From the NCBI GenBank assembly GCA_028023455.1, contig JAQFVV010006208.1:5688963-5752962 (forward strand): 64,000 nucleotides of DNA, in the 5' to 3' direction. Positions 1-10,984 of the stretch are shown here, one piece after another. Under the pieces are notes generated by a model. The model saw only the letters and a list, made by a program, of their open reading frames with translations, was not told where the DNA came from and did not search any database. Source of the stretch: Epiperipatus broadwayi (Eukaryota; Onychophora; Udeonychophora; Euonychophora; Peripatidae). The translations under genes and the position numbers were made by a program. How positions within the stretch are numbered: the stretch's first letter is position 1; each line of letters opens with the position of its first letter.

Positions 1-7
1 TTTCGAG

Positions 8-546
8 ACTTATAAATTAAAGCTTGATTGGAGCTATTGGTAAGCTCCCTCTAGTGAACATTTTAATACAAGATTAAAAGCAAGTTACTCAATTTTTGTC
101 TTGTTTTATTAATTTTTATAAGTGTACCCTTGAAGGCTTTTGCAATGTTATATTGCTGAAGCTATTAATATATGGTGAAACTGAACTGAGTTCAGACCCA
201 TATAGCTATTTGGTTTGTAAGACTGGATTTGAAGACATTTATGTGTCTGAAAAATTCAGGTTTTTAAATTGATGTAACATATTAGATAAGTGCTGACTTT
301 TGAATTAGTATTTTAGATCTAGGGTCTGGAGTTCTAGCTTCTCACTGAGATGAACTATAAGTTCGAAACCAATGGTCTGGGGATGGGGGGTGAGGACATT
401 CCAATAGAGATTTTGAATTTTTTCTCTTTTGGCACTTATAAATTAAAGCTTGATTGGAGTTATTGGTAAGCTCCCTCTAGTGAACATTTTAATACAAGCT
501 TAAAAGCAAGTTACACAATTTGTGTCTTGTTTTATTAATTATTATA
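8..546 (+). repeat. 114-bp direct repeat pair
   Basis: Positions 8-121 and 434-546 are near-identical direct copies beginning ACTTATAAATTAAAGC, 426 bp apart, differing at only a few bases. The intervening sequence includes a piece of family A (CTGAACTGAGTTCAGACCC near 180-200). This could be a tandem-duplicated segment or the terminal repeats of a short element; no coding content was seen between them. Confidence 0.7.
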
Positions 547-557
547 TATATATATAT

Positions 558-710
558 TGAAATGGAATCATGAACCACTAGGCCATTTGCAATTATGAAT
601 ATTATTCTAGGGGAATGATTCTTTGCTCATTGAATACAGGATGAAGTTAATCACAGAATTAAACTTTGATGAAATGCTTTTGATAAAAACAATCTAATAT
701 ATATATATAT
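558..710 (+). repeat. microsatellite-flanked interspersed repeat, copy 1
   Basis: This stretch (starting TGAAATGGAATCATGAACC) recurs at 5308-5460 and, truncated, at 5463-5545. Each copy is bounded by AT dinucleotide runs, which suggests insertion into, or birth from, AT microsatellites. No protein-coding content or terminal inverted repeats were found. Confidence 0.7.
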
Positions 711-1400
711 TGTGCCCTTATCTATAGGTCATAATAAGGTAGAATGGTCAATTGCTAAAAAATTTTAAATTTTAAGATATGTTTGTATGATATATAAATA
801 ATAGTAGGATAATTAGATTTTATAGTACAATTTAAAGCTGAAAATACCTTGTATATAAAAGTGTAATGGATTATTTAAAAGGAATAGTTAAATAAAGATT
901 AAAGATATCCTTGCTTATGGTTGTAAAAGCTGGCCATATAAAATAACATAGCTATAAATAGTTAAAAGTATATTAATAATTCGAGTATAATATTTTAAAA
1001 CTAATAAATTAAATCTAAACGATATGTAATATTATAATTATATTTAATAGTCAAAATTAATCTAATATATTTTAAAAATAAACTTTAGGATGGTGAGAAT
1101 TATATTTGGTTCTACATTTTTAAATTATTTTCCAAATTTTTATAAAATATATCAGTTTTGGTAATTTAGACCGAGACTTAAATTAAAAAATCATCTGTTA
1201 AAGTTAGTAATCATGTGACTGTATATTATATACCTTCACACACACGCTTGTTAGACTAATAATAAAGTTTGTGAATTATAAAACTAAATATAATTGCTAT
1301 CGATCCTTAAAGTAAAAGTTGAAATATTAAATGTTGTTTTAATAATTGTTTTTAAAGTTTAAATGATTTTGATAAAATTATAATTGAATTTAAAAATATT
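711..1400. other. AT-rich DNA, nothing recognised
   Basis: Long A/T runs without an ORF, repeat or RNA gene that I can support. Confidence 0.6.
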
Positions 1401-1421
1401 ATTCTAAGTAATATTTAAGAC

Positions 1422-1516
1422 ATGACGTCATAAATTCTTTATTTTAAAAGGGTTTAATTTATTATAAAACTAAAATGTGTAAATTTGTTCGCGCTAAAAG
1501 TCATTAACCAATCAAC
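1422..1516 (+). promoter_or_regulatory. promoter-like cluster: CRE, E2F-like, CCAAT
   Basis: A perfect palindromic CRE core (ATGACGTCAT, about 1422-1431) is followed by GCGCTAAAA (E2F-like on the reverse strand, about 1492-1500) and ACCAATCA (CCAAT-type, about 1507-1514). The surrounding 150 bp is richer in CpG than most of the window. An uninterrupted 75-codon frame (1729-1956, +) lies 200 bp downstream, with an internal ATG at 1774. The frame has no recognisable domain. This may be a promoter of an unseen gene or chance; no transcript evidence is available here. Confidence 0.25.
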
Positions 1517-1728
1517 GGAGGTAATTTAGCAGACAAAATATAAGAATTAGACGAAGCGGGGAAAAAGTAATGTGTAAGTGAAGGAGGAAGTAACATTTTT
1601 TAGCTGGATAAGACCGTAAGCTAGAAAAGTGATATAATTTTTAAAATTTTGCATTTATTTTAAAAGTTTTTTTTACATATAATATTTTGACTGCCTTTAC
1701 ATGAAGGGCTAATTTTTTAAAAGTTTTC

Positions 1729-1956
1729 TTGCCAGTGATTTTATTCAAGTTTAGCCAAAACCTTGCAGTAAAAATGGAAGTACTAAAGGAAAAAATACCT
1801 AAAAATATTGCTAAAGGAAAAATATTTGTAAAGTGCCTAGATACAGCTTTATTTATGCTCAACCAAAAACTTATTATTGTAACTCAGAGGAATATAATTA
1901 GGACGCTATACGAAAACTTAAAAGAGAAGTTATTTGCCGTCAGGAAAAAATTATGA
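1729..1956 (+). CDS. small unrecognised ORF (75 codons)
   Basis: A lysine-rich frame lies just downstream of the promoter-like cluster. I do not recognise the protein. It has no signal peptide, membrane segment or known motif. An alternative start is the ATG at 1774, preceded by purines. In DNA this AT-rich, 75 codons is not far above chance, so it is kept only because of its position next to CRE/CCAAT-like sites. It could equally be a random frame or a first exon remnant. Confidence 0.15.
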   Translation: MPVILFKFSQNLAVKMEVLKEKIPKNIAKGKIFVKCLDTALFMLNQKLIIVTQRNIIRTLYENLKEKLFAVRKKL

Positions 1957-2726
1957 CGCACAAATTTATAAGGCTACTCTAAAGTTTTTTTTTATTCTTC
2001 TCTATGGGAAAATTAAGATGCTGTATATTATAAAGAATTATGTAAAAGTTATAATGAGAAAAAAAAATGTTTGTCCTTTTTAAAGGAAACATTACAAAGT
2101 ATATATAGTTACCAGAACTTTAAAAGAAAGGAAAATTTACCGAATAATAATATGAAAGAGTCATTATTTTTTTTATGAAAAAAAAGAACAGAAAAACTTT
2201 CTCTAAGAGAAATTGGAAAATATAAATCTAATATACTTAATAAAATGGATCCATGGAGACAGAAAAAATTTACTGAATATTTAAATAAAAGTACCTAGAA
2301 GATGCATCATAAAAGTCGCACGGGAAAATATTAGCAGAAAATATTAGAAGAGAATATGTAGACGTTTTTCTTTACGTGATTAACTAATAGCATAATTAAT
2401 AATTGTATTAAATATTATGAAAAACCAAGGATTGTCATCTATGAATATTTATTAAACAGAGCAATAATTGTTTTGCCTTAAAATAGAACATTAAGTGACT
2501 GAAGAAGAAATAATAAACATTTTTTTTTTAGCTTTAATATGAACGGTTTTCAAGAAAGTTTGATAAAGAAGTACAGTAAATATAGTTTAAATATTTTACT
2601 AATTTATTTTAGAATATAAAATGTTATGTGAGATTAGGGAAAACATATAAACATAAATTTAGTAATATTAAAATTTAAATATAATAGCTTGATAAAATTA
2701 TAGAAATATTGTTTAAAATAAAGTGT

Positions 2727-2807
2727 ATGGATGTGAATATTATATCTACAAGGATCAATGGGATGGTGAAGCCTACGGAACGCGATCGAGAAGATAAAGA
2801 TCGTTTG
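2727..2807 (+). other. candidate coding exon with splice donor
   Basis: An ATG at 2727 opens a frame rich in charged residues (KPTERDREDKDRL) over a CpG-containing island (GGAACGCGATCGAG, about 2777-2790) in otherwise CpG-poor DNA. It ends at TTTG|GTAATT, a possible splice donor at 2808. The frame reads on for only about ten more codons to a stop. The composition contrast is visible directly; exon status is inference. Confidence 0.2.
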
Positions 2808-2829
2808 GTAATTTTGATATTTATTTATA

Positions 2830-5200
2830 ATGCATAATGTATTTTTTTTAGATCATCTATTGATTAAGAATGAAGTGTGAAAGTTTAAATTATATGTACA
2901 CATTTTATACAACATTTTTTGACATATAATGAGATAGGAGTAATTCGGAATATGCATGCAATAATTTATTTAAAGTATATTAATAATATAATTTAACAGA
3001 ACAATTGTGTGATTCTTTTGAACTTTCATGTGATAAAGTATTCAGATATTTTAAAATAGTTTGTATATGATTAAATATACGAGGAAAGTAGTAAAAAGAT
3101 TTTCTTATAGAACAGTGGAATAGTTTTAAAATAAATGAATTTTATTATTGTTAGTAATGCAGATATGTATTTGTCGATGTACAGTATAGAAAAAAATCTT
3201 GAGAAATAAGATCGGATAGTGACTTGGAAGTACTAGTGGAGAGGAAACCAAGATGATGTTTTTTTTTAAGAAATAGGAAAATAAAGAATTTGGATCATAT
3301 TTAGTTTGTGTGATTTCAGTATAGTTAACTAAGCCCTATGACTGAACACATATAGTTTGGACAGTGTTTTTTGCATATCTTTAAACTTTTGATGTTAGAA
3401 TAAAGCTGAAGAAATAGCTTTAACATCGTTCCTATAATAGAGGTTGGTAGACAGATAAAGGTCACTCCTCTATAGTGTCTTTTAATTCACTGTGCCATGA
3501 TTGTCAAGGTTTATGACGAGTAATATTCTAGTTATATTTTGATCCTATACATCTATCTTCGCTATCCTTATTTTGTGAATCTGCATCGGTCAGAAAGATA
3601 TTTTTAAAGAAATAATGAATAAAATAGAACTGAAGATAAGTTATAGTTTATGTAAGAATAGTTTATTTGCTGGAATGTATAGAATTGTGTAACTTTAAAA
3701 TTGAAAGTCCAAAATATCATAAAGAGAGAAAGAATCATATAATACATTGTAAAATTAATTCGGAAATGAATATAAGATTTTTTTTGAAAAGAAATCTAAA
3801 CCAAGTATTTAAAAGTGATAATAAAATTTGAATGAATTTTTTGTTAAAATAATATTTAGAAAATAAGTATTGCATATTTATTAAGAAAATAGTTCAATAA
3901 GGTATAATAAACATATACTTGTGCATGGTATAGTAATAGTTGTAATTATATCATCTGAAGTAAGGCTTAAATGAGAATATTAGGATTAATAAACATCGGA
4001 TAATGAACAATAAAAAACCTAATACCGAATGTAGAACAATGTTTTGACTTTGTAAGATTCCATACAACCAATATAAAACTAGAGTTTTATTATTTTGTAG
4101 AATTTTTACTACGAATGTAAATTTTGTAAAAAAAAAATATATATAATTTTAATAATATTAGGGATGAAAGTGTTTGTGATAAGCATATAAGAAATGCATT
4201 TTGTAACAAGCTAACCATAATAATAAATCAAATAATAATACTGTATTTTCTTAAGTGTTAAAAAGATAAGATTTAACTAGGAAAAATAAATAGTATTTTG
4301 GTTTCATTTTATAAACTAATAAACTAAGTTGAGATAGGAGAGTAAGGGATATCCAATGTATATAGTGTAAAAATATTGTTAATTTATTTATGTTGTTAAT
4401 AAACTTTGTTTTAAATTTATTTTAAAGTTTTGTGTCCGCATTGTTATTTCTCCACATGGATGCATGAAATCATGATACATTTATAATTGAAACAGACATA
4501 TAGGTTTTGCAAAAAAGGTAAACATAAAAGTGTTATAATAATTTTGAGAATTTATTGGTATGTTAAAATTAAAAGATCATAATTTTATATTATTTATTGG
4601 TCATAAGTCAATTGCCACAATATTACATTAAATTATATGCTAATGTTCCCACACGTATTCTGTTGTCAGATTATTAAAATACTACCACGTACGTATTTAT
4701 TTATTTCATTTAGGAAGAAATAAGATTATATATTATATTATTATTGTTATTATTATTTTATTATTGTTAGTTGCTGTGTAGTAGATTATGACATAAAATT
4801 CCCTTTTCATATTTTACTACCGAAATTTTAAATCAGTTAGAATACAATTTATGAACCTGAGATTTTATTTTGTTTTATTTTACTTCATTTTATTTAATTG
4901 AGCTAGATTCTTGTTATAAAGAAGATTAAAATATGATTATTATTTTAATCGTAGTGAATAGAGCTCAGAAAGTCGTAAGAATACTATGAGTTAGTTATTT
5001 GGTATAGTAAAAAGGGGGAATAGTGTTCTTATGCCATTGAGGTAGTATCGTGTGGATAATATCTCAATGTAGTCTATCTCGTTCCCCGTATTGTCACTCC
5101 ATGTCTCATGAAAATAGTAAATATTTATTAATTCATTTTAAAAATTGAACCATATTTGTATTTTAGAAATTAGAGCTAGTAATCATTTTTAATCAATGCT
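2830..5200. other. AT-rich DNA, nothing recognised
   Basis: Long AT-rich stretch with oligo-A/T runs and ATT trinucleotide patches near 4740-4760. No repeat family described here, protein motif or RNA gene was found. Confidence 0.55.
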
Positions 5201-5307
5201 GAATATTTCATTTATTTATTTGTTAACTGAGCTAGAACCCGGAATATTCGTTATAAACAGTAATTTTGGGGTGAGGATGCGTGGGGGGAGGTTAGAATAT
5301 ATATATG

Positions 5308-5545
5308 TTGTAATGGAATCATGAACTACTAGGCCATTTGTAATTATGAATATTACTCTAGGAGATGATTCTTTTCTCATTGAAAACAGGATGAAGTTAA
5401 TCACAGAATTAAACTTGGATGAAATTCTTTTGATAAAAAGAATATAATATATATATATATATGTTGTAGTAGGATCATGAACCACAAGGCCATTTGTTAT
5501 TATGAATATTACTCTAGAGAATGATGGTTTGCTCATCAATGTACA
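5308..5545 (+). repeat. microsatellite-flanked repeat, copies 2 and 3
   Basis: A full second copy (5308-5460) of the repeat at 558-710 is followed directly, across an AT microsatellite, by a truncated third copy (5463-5545). The 113-aa antisense frame across this region is a by-product: the repeated IFIITNGLVVHD in its translation is the repeat read backwards. Confidence 0.7.
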
Positions 5546-5905
5546 GCAAGTGACCATATACAGGGTGGAGTGACTGACCTACAATTTAATCCTATTTGAT
5601 TACAGCCATGGATAATGATCAGACTAGAGCTTTTATCAAGTGCAAGTCTCAACTCCTATCCAGTCATATTTCATGATCATCATCCCCTCCATATGTATTA
5701 TTATTTTAATAGTTAAGTATTTATTCTAGTTTAATCAGAAATGCTAAATCAAAATATATTCTACTCTAGATATTAAAATAAAATACTTGTCTGTTAGATG
5801 AAAAATTGATGAGAAACAATGCTTTTAAATATTAATAATTTATTTATTGCAATACATAAAAAAATAAAGCAGTTCAATTTCTCTTATATTTACTTAATCA
5901 ATAAA

Positions 5906-6131
5906 TAATATTTACTGTGGCTATAACCTCGATAATATGCGTGTAAAATGCGATAGTAGGGACCTCTACAGGTGTTTTAATCACAAGCTTATGCTATTTC
6001 TTCCATAGAGTAAGCTTGTGGTTAAAACACCTGTAGAGGTCCCTACTATCGCATTTTACACGCATATTATCGAGGTTATAGTCTCAGTAAATATTACTTA
6101 CGTAATCAATATGCGTTTAATAAATTTATAA
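5906..6131 (+). mobile_element. family D fold-back element, copy 1 (226 bp)
   Basis: A near-perfect palindrome has its centre near 6000 and its arms carry GGGACCTCTACAGGTG and its complement. An asymmetric tail at the right (ATTACTTACGTAATC to TTTATAA) is absent from the left. The element is bounded by a 12-bp target duplication TTAATCAATAAA at 5894-5905 and 6132-6143. Three more copies with the same tail and their own 13-14 bp duplications occur at 17995, 31832 and 36185. No ORF. No hammerhead core was found. Confidence 0.9.
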
Positions 6132-6382
6132 TTAATCAATAAAATGAAATATATATGGGTCAAAAGAAAAACTTTCTAATATAAATCTGAGAAATCAATC
6201 AAAGATATATCTTTAATTTACCCCCACACTTGTTTGATTTCTTAGTCTCAAGGTTAACAATAATAAATAATGAACTAACTTTATAATATTTAAACATATG
6301 TTTTAAATTCTTTTCATATCACGTGACTTTAATCTTATAATAATAATAAGCAAATATATATATGTATCAATACATCAATTTT

Positions 6383-6506
6383 CAAACAGGCAAGATTACT
6401 CTGGTTGGCACTGAGTGGCACCACTGTATGGAGAGTTTTGCTTGTTTTAATAACAGTAATGTGCTAACATAGGAAATAGTGATCATGTGATGTTTAGTAG
6501 TGGTTT
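6383..6506 (+). mobile_element. family A element, short copy (124 bp)
   Basis: Only the tail-proximal arm remains (TACTCTGG through CTGTATGGAGAGTTTTGC), followed by the tail AATAGTGATCATGTGATG. It is bounded by the 12-bp duplication TACATCAATTTT at 6371-6382 and 6507-6518. The hammerhead segment is deleted in this copy. Confidence 0.85.
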
Positions 6507-6803
6507 TACATCAATTTTAGATACAAGAGGAAAATGAATCTTTTGCAAATATTTTTTATAACAGAGTTATTTAAAATAAGCTCACCAAATTTTTCTTTGG
6601 TTTTATTTGTCTGTTGGGTTCAACATATATGCGGTGGGGTTTTTTCCATGTGCAATATATTTGTTAATTTACCATTAAGGTCTTGGTTATTGTTTAAATA
6701 ATTCCATGGCTTTATGTAAACATAATAGAAACTAGCAGATTTTTTTTGACACAATTTCTTTTAATTGTGCTTAATAAATGTTCAATATGTGTTCCAGTTC
6801 CTC

Positions 6804-6909
6804 TTTTTTTTTCATGTGTCATAGCATCGGGCGGGAAGTGAACCCGCTAACCTGGGACAACTGCTTGTAAAGCAGCTATCTCTGACCTCTCGACCACCAA
6901 TGCTTGACA
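6804..6909 (-). mobile_element. tRNA-derived SINE, copy 1
   Basis: Read on the minus strand it begins TTGTCAAGCATTGGTGGTCG, has an A-box-like TGGTCGAGAGGTCA and a B-box GGTTCACTTCC, and ends in an A-run. A 14-bp target duplication (AGTTCCTCTTTTTT) lies at 6796-6809 and 6910-6923, overlapping the A-tail. The A-box resembles class II (Ser/Leu-type) tRNAs. Copies recur at 55464 and 58500. Not a working tRNA gene: the acceptor stem is not paired and a poly-A tail is present. Confidence 0.85.
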
Positions 6910-7889
6910 AGTTCCTCTTTTTTGATACATTTCTTTTGTAATCCATGATTTATTTCTTCTTTGACTTTTTATTTTTTAAAGAAATATTGTGATTTAATAT
7001 AGCAACAGTAGATAAATCTAACAATGGTAGATAATAATTCGACATTTATTCTCGGCACATAGGTATTGCATTTTTCACAAAGTCTATATCTTTAGACAAA
7101 TGAGCAAACATTCCAACTAAATTTTTATTCAGCCATGATAAATAAATACAAATTAAATTTTATAAAAATCATCTTCATGGCTGGTAATTTGTGACTATAC
7201 AAACATAAACATCAAAAAAGACAACTATAACTGATTACAACCTTCTTTTTTTTCTTGCCTAGCAACAGTCAAAATTTCCATAGCAACCATTACAACAATA
7301 GAATACTCACCCATTGACTGTGTTTAATCTGTGCTCACTTTATTGTTACAATTTATTGACATTTAATATTTTTTCAAACAATTTTATTTCAAATCAAATT
7401 TAATAATAAACAAACTTCTCATTTCTTACAAATTTGTTTTCTTTTTTAATTTGTTAACACATTATGATTCGCTTTTCTTTTAAACAATTAAATCTTTAAA
7501 ACGTTTTAAAAAACATAATAAACTATTGTATTTATTTTTAGAAATTATATATGTTACTTGTAGCAGTGAGGGTACAGTATGTATGTGTGTGTGTGATTAA
7601 AAAAAAGGAAGGTTTTTAATACAAAAGCTAATAAGTGATTGATAATAATCATTAATGCAAATATGTGATGTAGATGATACCATAATTATGAATGCAAAAT
7701 GTTTGACTACCAAATTGTAATAATTTGATATTGAACAAATGATGAAAAGATATGCAATGGGATTGTAATCTGCACTAATTAAAGAATACTATTTCAGCAT
7801 GAAATGTGTCCTGGAAGTTCTTTATATTGTTCCGATGTTTTGAGTCTCTGATATTGTTGTTCGGATGTTTTTGTTCTTATATTTCAAGA

Positions 7890-8237
7890 ATGTATAGTGA
7901 ATGAACATATTCATCATCATAATCCACCTGATTCATCGATTTGGACAATGGGTGACAATGTGGATGAACTGCCTTCAGACTATTCTCAACTCTGCCTTCT
8001 TGTTTGCATCCAAAATGGCCAAGCCTGTCCATTCCATAATGTTATCTATCCATGATAGTCATAATTGTCTTCTTTTTTTTGATCAATTTACCATGCCAAA
8101 CACGATATCCTTTTCAAGTGTACTAATCTGCCTTGCAACATATCCAAAATATAGTAATTTTTATTGTTTTACCATTTCCAAAAGTAGCCTTTTTATAGCT
8201 ACTTACTCCAAAATTTATTCATTAATTTTTTTTTAAC
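7890..8237 (-). pseudogene. LINE reverse-transcriptase C-terminal remnant (left part)
   Basis: The minus-strand translation contains MEWTGL-like and DANKKAELRIV-like segments, similar to the extreme C-terminal region of RTE/Jockey-type LINE ORFs, but with stops and frameshifts. The right-hand continuation at 9864-10030 reads YLGVRINQDGEYHI in the same orientation, and the break between the two parts is exactly the family A insertion with its 13-bp duplication. Assignment rests on motif recall, not alignment. Confidence 0.5.
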
Positions 8238-8360
8238 TGTCCAAGATATATAAACAGAGCAAAACTCTCCATACAGTATTGCCACCTGTGCTAAACAGAG
8301 TAATCAATGGATGCCAGAAGGCTTGTGCATAAAATCCCTATCTAATGCCTACTCATCCAA

Positions 8361-8405
8361 TATCCCCAGACTAGTTTCTGGCTTGTGGCCTTCGTCAGTG
8401 AAGAG
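8361..8405 (-). ncRNA. hammerhead-like ribozyme, family A
   Basis: On the minus strand the core reads CTGACGA, then A-GGC-CACAA-GCC-A, then GAAA, CTAG, TC. The last part forms the palindromic stem III ACTAGT with a GTC cleavage triplet. Stem I pairs TCTTCA with TGGGGA (two wobbles). The position 10.1/11.1 pair, normally G-C, is A.A. The unit at 8705 has the core mutated to CTGACTA. Confidence 0.6.
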
Positions 8406-9202
8406 CTTTGGATCTGAGAGCACTGCATCTAGATCTTAGGATCTAATGCAACCCTCTAGCAATCACCTTTTATCTCTACTTAACTACAAAACTATGAGAA
8501 TGAAATTGAAAACACAAAAATATTTTCAATCTAAGCTCAATAGCTTATATAGTCATATGGGTCTGAACTCAGTTCAGCACCCATACATTTTGGTGTCTTT
8601 GGCTCTTTTACAACCATAGCCACCTTATCCTATTAGGCAGGATTGGTGTTAAACCATTAAGCATCACATGATCACATGTCCTATACTAGCACATTAATTG
8701 TTGATAAACAGAGCAAAACTCTCCATACAGTATTGCCACCTGTGCTAAACAGAGTAATCAATGGATGCCAGAAGGCTTGCGCATAAAATCCCTATCTAAT
8801 GCCTACTCATCCAATATCCCCAGACTAGTTTCTGGCTTGTGGCCTTAGTCAGTGAGGAGCTTTGGATCTGAGAGCACTGCATCTAGATCTTAGGATCTAA
8901 TGCAACCCTCTAGCAACCACCTTTTATCTCTACTTAACTACAAAACTATGAGAATGAAATTGGAAAGCACAAAAAATATTTTCAATCTAAGCTCAATAGC
9001 TTATATAGTCATATGGGTCTGAACTCAGTTCAGCACCCATACATTTTGGTGTCTTTGGCTCTTTTACAACCATAGCCACCACTATCCTATTAGGCAGGAT
9101 TGGTGTTAAACCACTAAGCATCACATGATCACATTTCCTATACTAGCACATTAATTGTTGATAAACAGAGCAAAACTTTCCATACAGTATTGCCATCTGT
9201 GC

Positions 9203-9244
9203 TCCTTACTGATGAAGGCCACAAGCCAGAAACTAGTCTGGGGA
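9203..9244 (+). ncRNA. hammerhead-like ribozyme, family A (centre of the multimer)
   Basis: CTGATGA (9209-9215) is followed by A, stem II GGC (9217-9219), loop CACAA, GCC (9225-9227), A, GAAA (9229-9232), and CTAG then TC (T16.1-C17 at 9237-9238). Stem I is TCCTTA with TGGGGA, six pairs with two wobbles. Catalytic-core bases are intact; only the closing base pair of stem II is non-standard. Confidence 0.65.
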
Positions 9245-9863
9245 TATTGGATGAGTAGGCATTAGGGGATTTTATGCACAAGCCTTCTGGCATCCATTGA
9301 TTACTCTGTTTAGCACAGGTGGCAATACTGTATGGAGAGTTTTGCTCTGTTTATCAACAATTAATGTGCTAGTATAGGAAATGTGATCATGTGATGCTTA
9401 GTGATTTAACACCAATCCTGCCTAATAGGATAGTGGTGGCTATGGTTGTAAAAGAGCCAAAGACACCAAAATGTATGGGTGCTGAACTGAGTTCAGACCC
9501 ATATGACTTTATAAGCTATTGAGCTTAGATTGAAAATATTTTTTGTGTTTTCAATTTAATTCTCGTAGTTTTGTAGTTAAGTAGAGATAAAAGGTGGTTG
9601 CTAGAGGGTTGCATTAGATCCTAAGATCTAGATGCAGTGCTCTCAGATCCAAAGCTCCTCACTGACTAAGGACATAAGCCAGAAACTAGTCTGGGGATAT
9701 TGGATGAGTAGGCATTAGATAGGGATTTTACGCACAAGCCTTCTGGCATCCATTGATTACTCTGTTTAGCACAGGTGGCAATACTGTATGGAGAGTTTTG
9801 CTCTGTTTATCAACAATTAATGTGCTAGTATAGGAAATGTGATCATGTGATGTCCAAGATATA

Positions 9864-10030
9864 GCAATTATCTTTTTATAGCACTTCATTTTAAAAACAT
9901 TTATTTTTGTTATCTCCTTCTTCAATATTTATGCCTCACATCCATATACTGCAGATGATCATGCCAATAGTAATCATGCATTTATCTCTCTCTATATGAT
10001 ATTCTCCATCTTGATTTATTCTGACACCCA
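9864..10030 (-). pseudogene. LINE remnant, right part of the 7890-8237 fragment
   Basis: The minus strand encodes ETAYLGVRINQDGEYHI, the YLG-type motif found downstream of the LINE reverse-transcriptase palm, then ICSIWM before decaying. It continues the same decayed gene across the family A insertion. Confidence 0.5.
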
Positions 10031-10980
10031 AATAAGCAGTCTCTATATGAAAACAAAGAACATTATTACATAAGTAAAAAAAAAATGAAGGCAGATTAAT
10101 TATTGCAGATATTTATGTTTAATTAAACAGCAGATATATTAATCTATAATTGGGTTTAAGATTTATATCTAGATTAGGGATAATATGATAATTTCTAGTC
10201 TAATAATGGATTAGTAATAGTCATTAATGAATTTCTCTGAAGTAGATGGGGTCAAAGTTGTGATTGCAGAGAATTTAATACAAGTAAATCAAATTGTAAT
10301 AATTTAATATGGATTAATATTAAATAAATACTTAAAATATGTGTAAGAGATTGCAATATGGTCCAACTAAAAAGTGCTGATTCAAAATGAAATGCATCTT
10401 GGAGGTCGTTATCTTCTTCAGATGTTTTTATTTATATGTTTCAAGAATGTGTGTGGAGTGGATGTTTTGAGCAATACTAAAAAAGAAAGATATAAAAGAA
10501 TGCACACCTTCAACGAAAGTTTAGATATAGGTTATTATTAACAGGGAATAGTTGGTAGTGAAATGCATAGATGTGAGACCAAATAGTAATCACTGGTATC
10601 ATTCAAAGAATTAAATAGACTAAACTGAAAGTAGCATTGAATTTATCATTAGAAAAGATGATTTCTGAAAGGAAACCCAATGGCTTAAATGGATTCTCAA
10701 TAAATTATAGTAGATCTGGGGAAATACCATGAGAGATGATTGAGTGATGGAAGAAGAGGAGTTAGGTATAACGATAACTGGATTTAATTCAAAGACTATC
10801 TTTTTAATGAATGTTAATGGTTGAAAATGTTAGTATATGTATTTTGTTGAAAAGTAATCAGACATTTAAATATTTGTAACTTTAGAATATTTACCTGACC
10901 ATCCTACAAAAGAAGAACAATGAACAAAGTGTCATTTATCAAGCTAATCACCTGTCATTTCATCAGGATTTAGTAGTTTT
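10031..10980. other. no recognised feature
   Basis: Less AT-extreme than its surroundings in places, but no ORF, repeat or motif I can support. Confidence 0.5.
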
Positions 10981-10984
10981 TCCA

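Larger units (their letters stand above)
8251..9850 (+). mobile_element. family A multimeric fold-back element (1.6 kb)
   Basis: Two direct units start with TAAACAGAGCAAAACTC at 8251 and 8705 (period 454), a third start lies at 9162 (period 457), and the sequence then turns over near 9205 and runs back inverted to 9850. The right end is the family tail (AGGAAATGTGATCATGTGA). The element is bounded by a 13-bp duplication, TGTCCAAGATATA, at 8238-8250 and 9851-9863. Each unit holds one hammerhead-like core. No ORF is conserved between units. The tandem-plus-inverted arrangement resembles PLE terminal repeats and retrozyme multimers. Confidence 0.92.

Noticed and set aside
5216-5557. 113-aa minus-strand ORF with an internal repeat (IFIITNGLVVHD twice)
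   Set aside because: The internal repeat is two adjacent copies of a non-coding interspersed repeat that also occurs at 558-710; no protein family resemblance.
5906-6131. Family D as a hAT, mariner or piggyBac MITE
   Set aside because: Duplications are 12-14 bp, not 8 bp, TA or TTAA, and one end carries a tail absent from the other, so the ends are not simple TIRs.
6804-6909. A functional tRNA gene (A and B boxes, anticodon-like loop CTTACAA)
   Set aside because: Acceptor stem does not pair, poly-A tail and target duplication are present, and two more copies exist at 55.5 and 58.5 kb: a SINE, not a tRNA gene.
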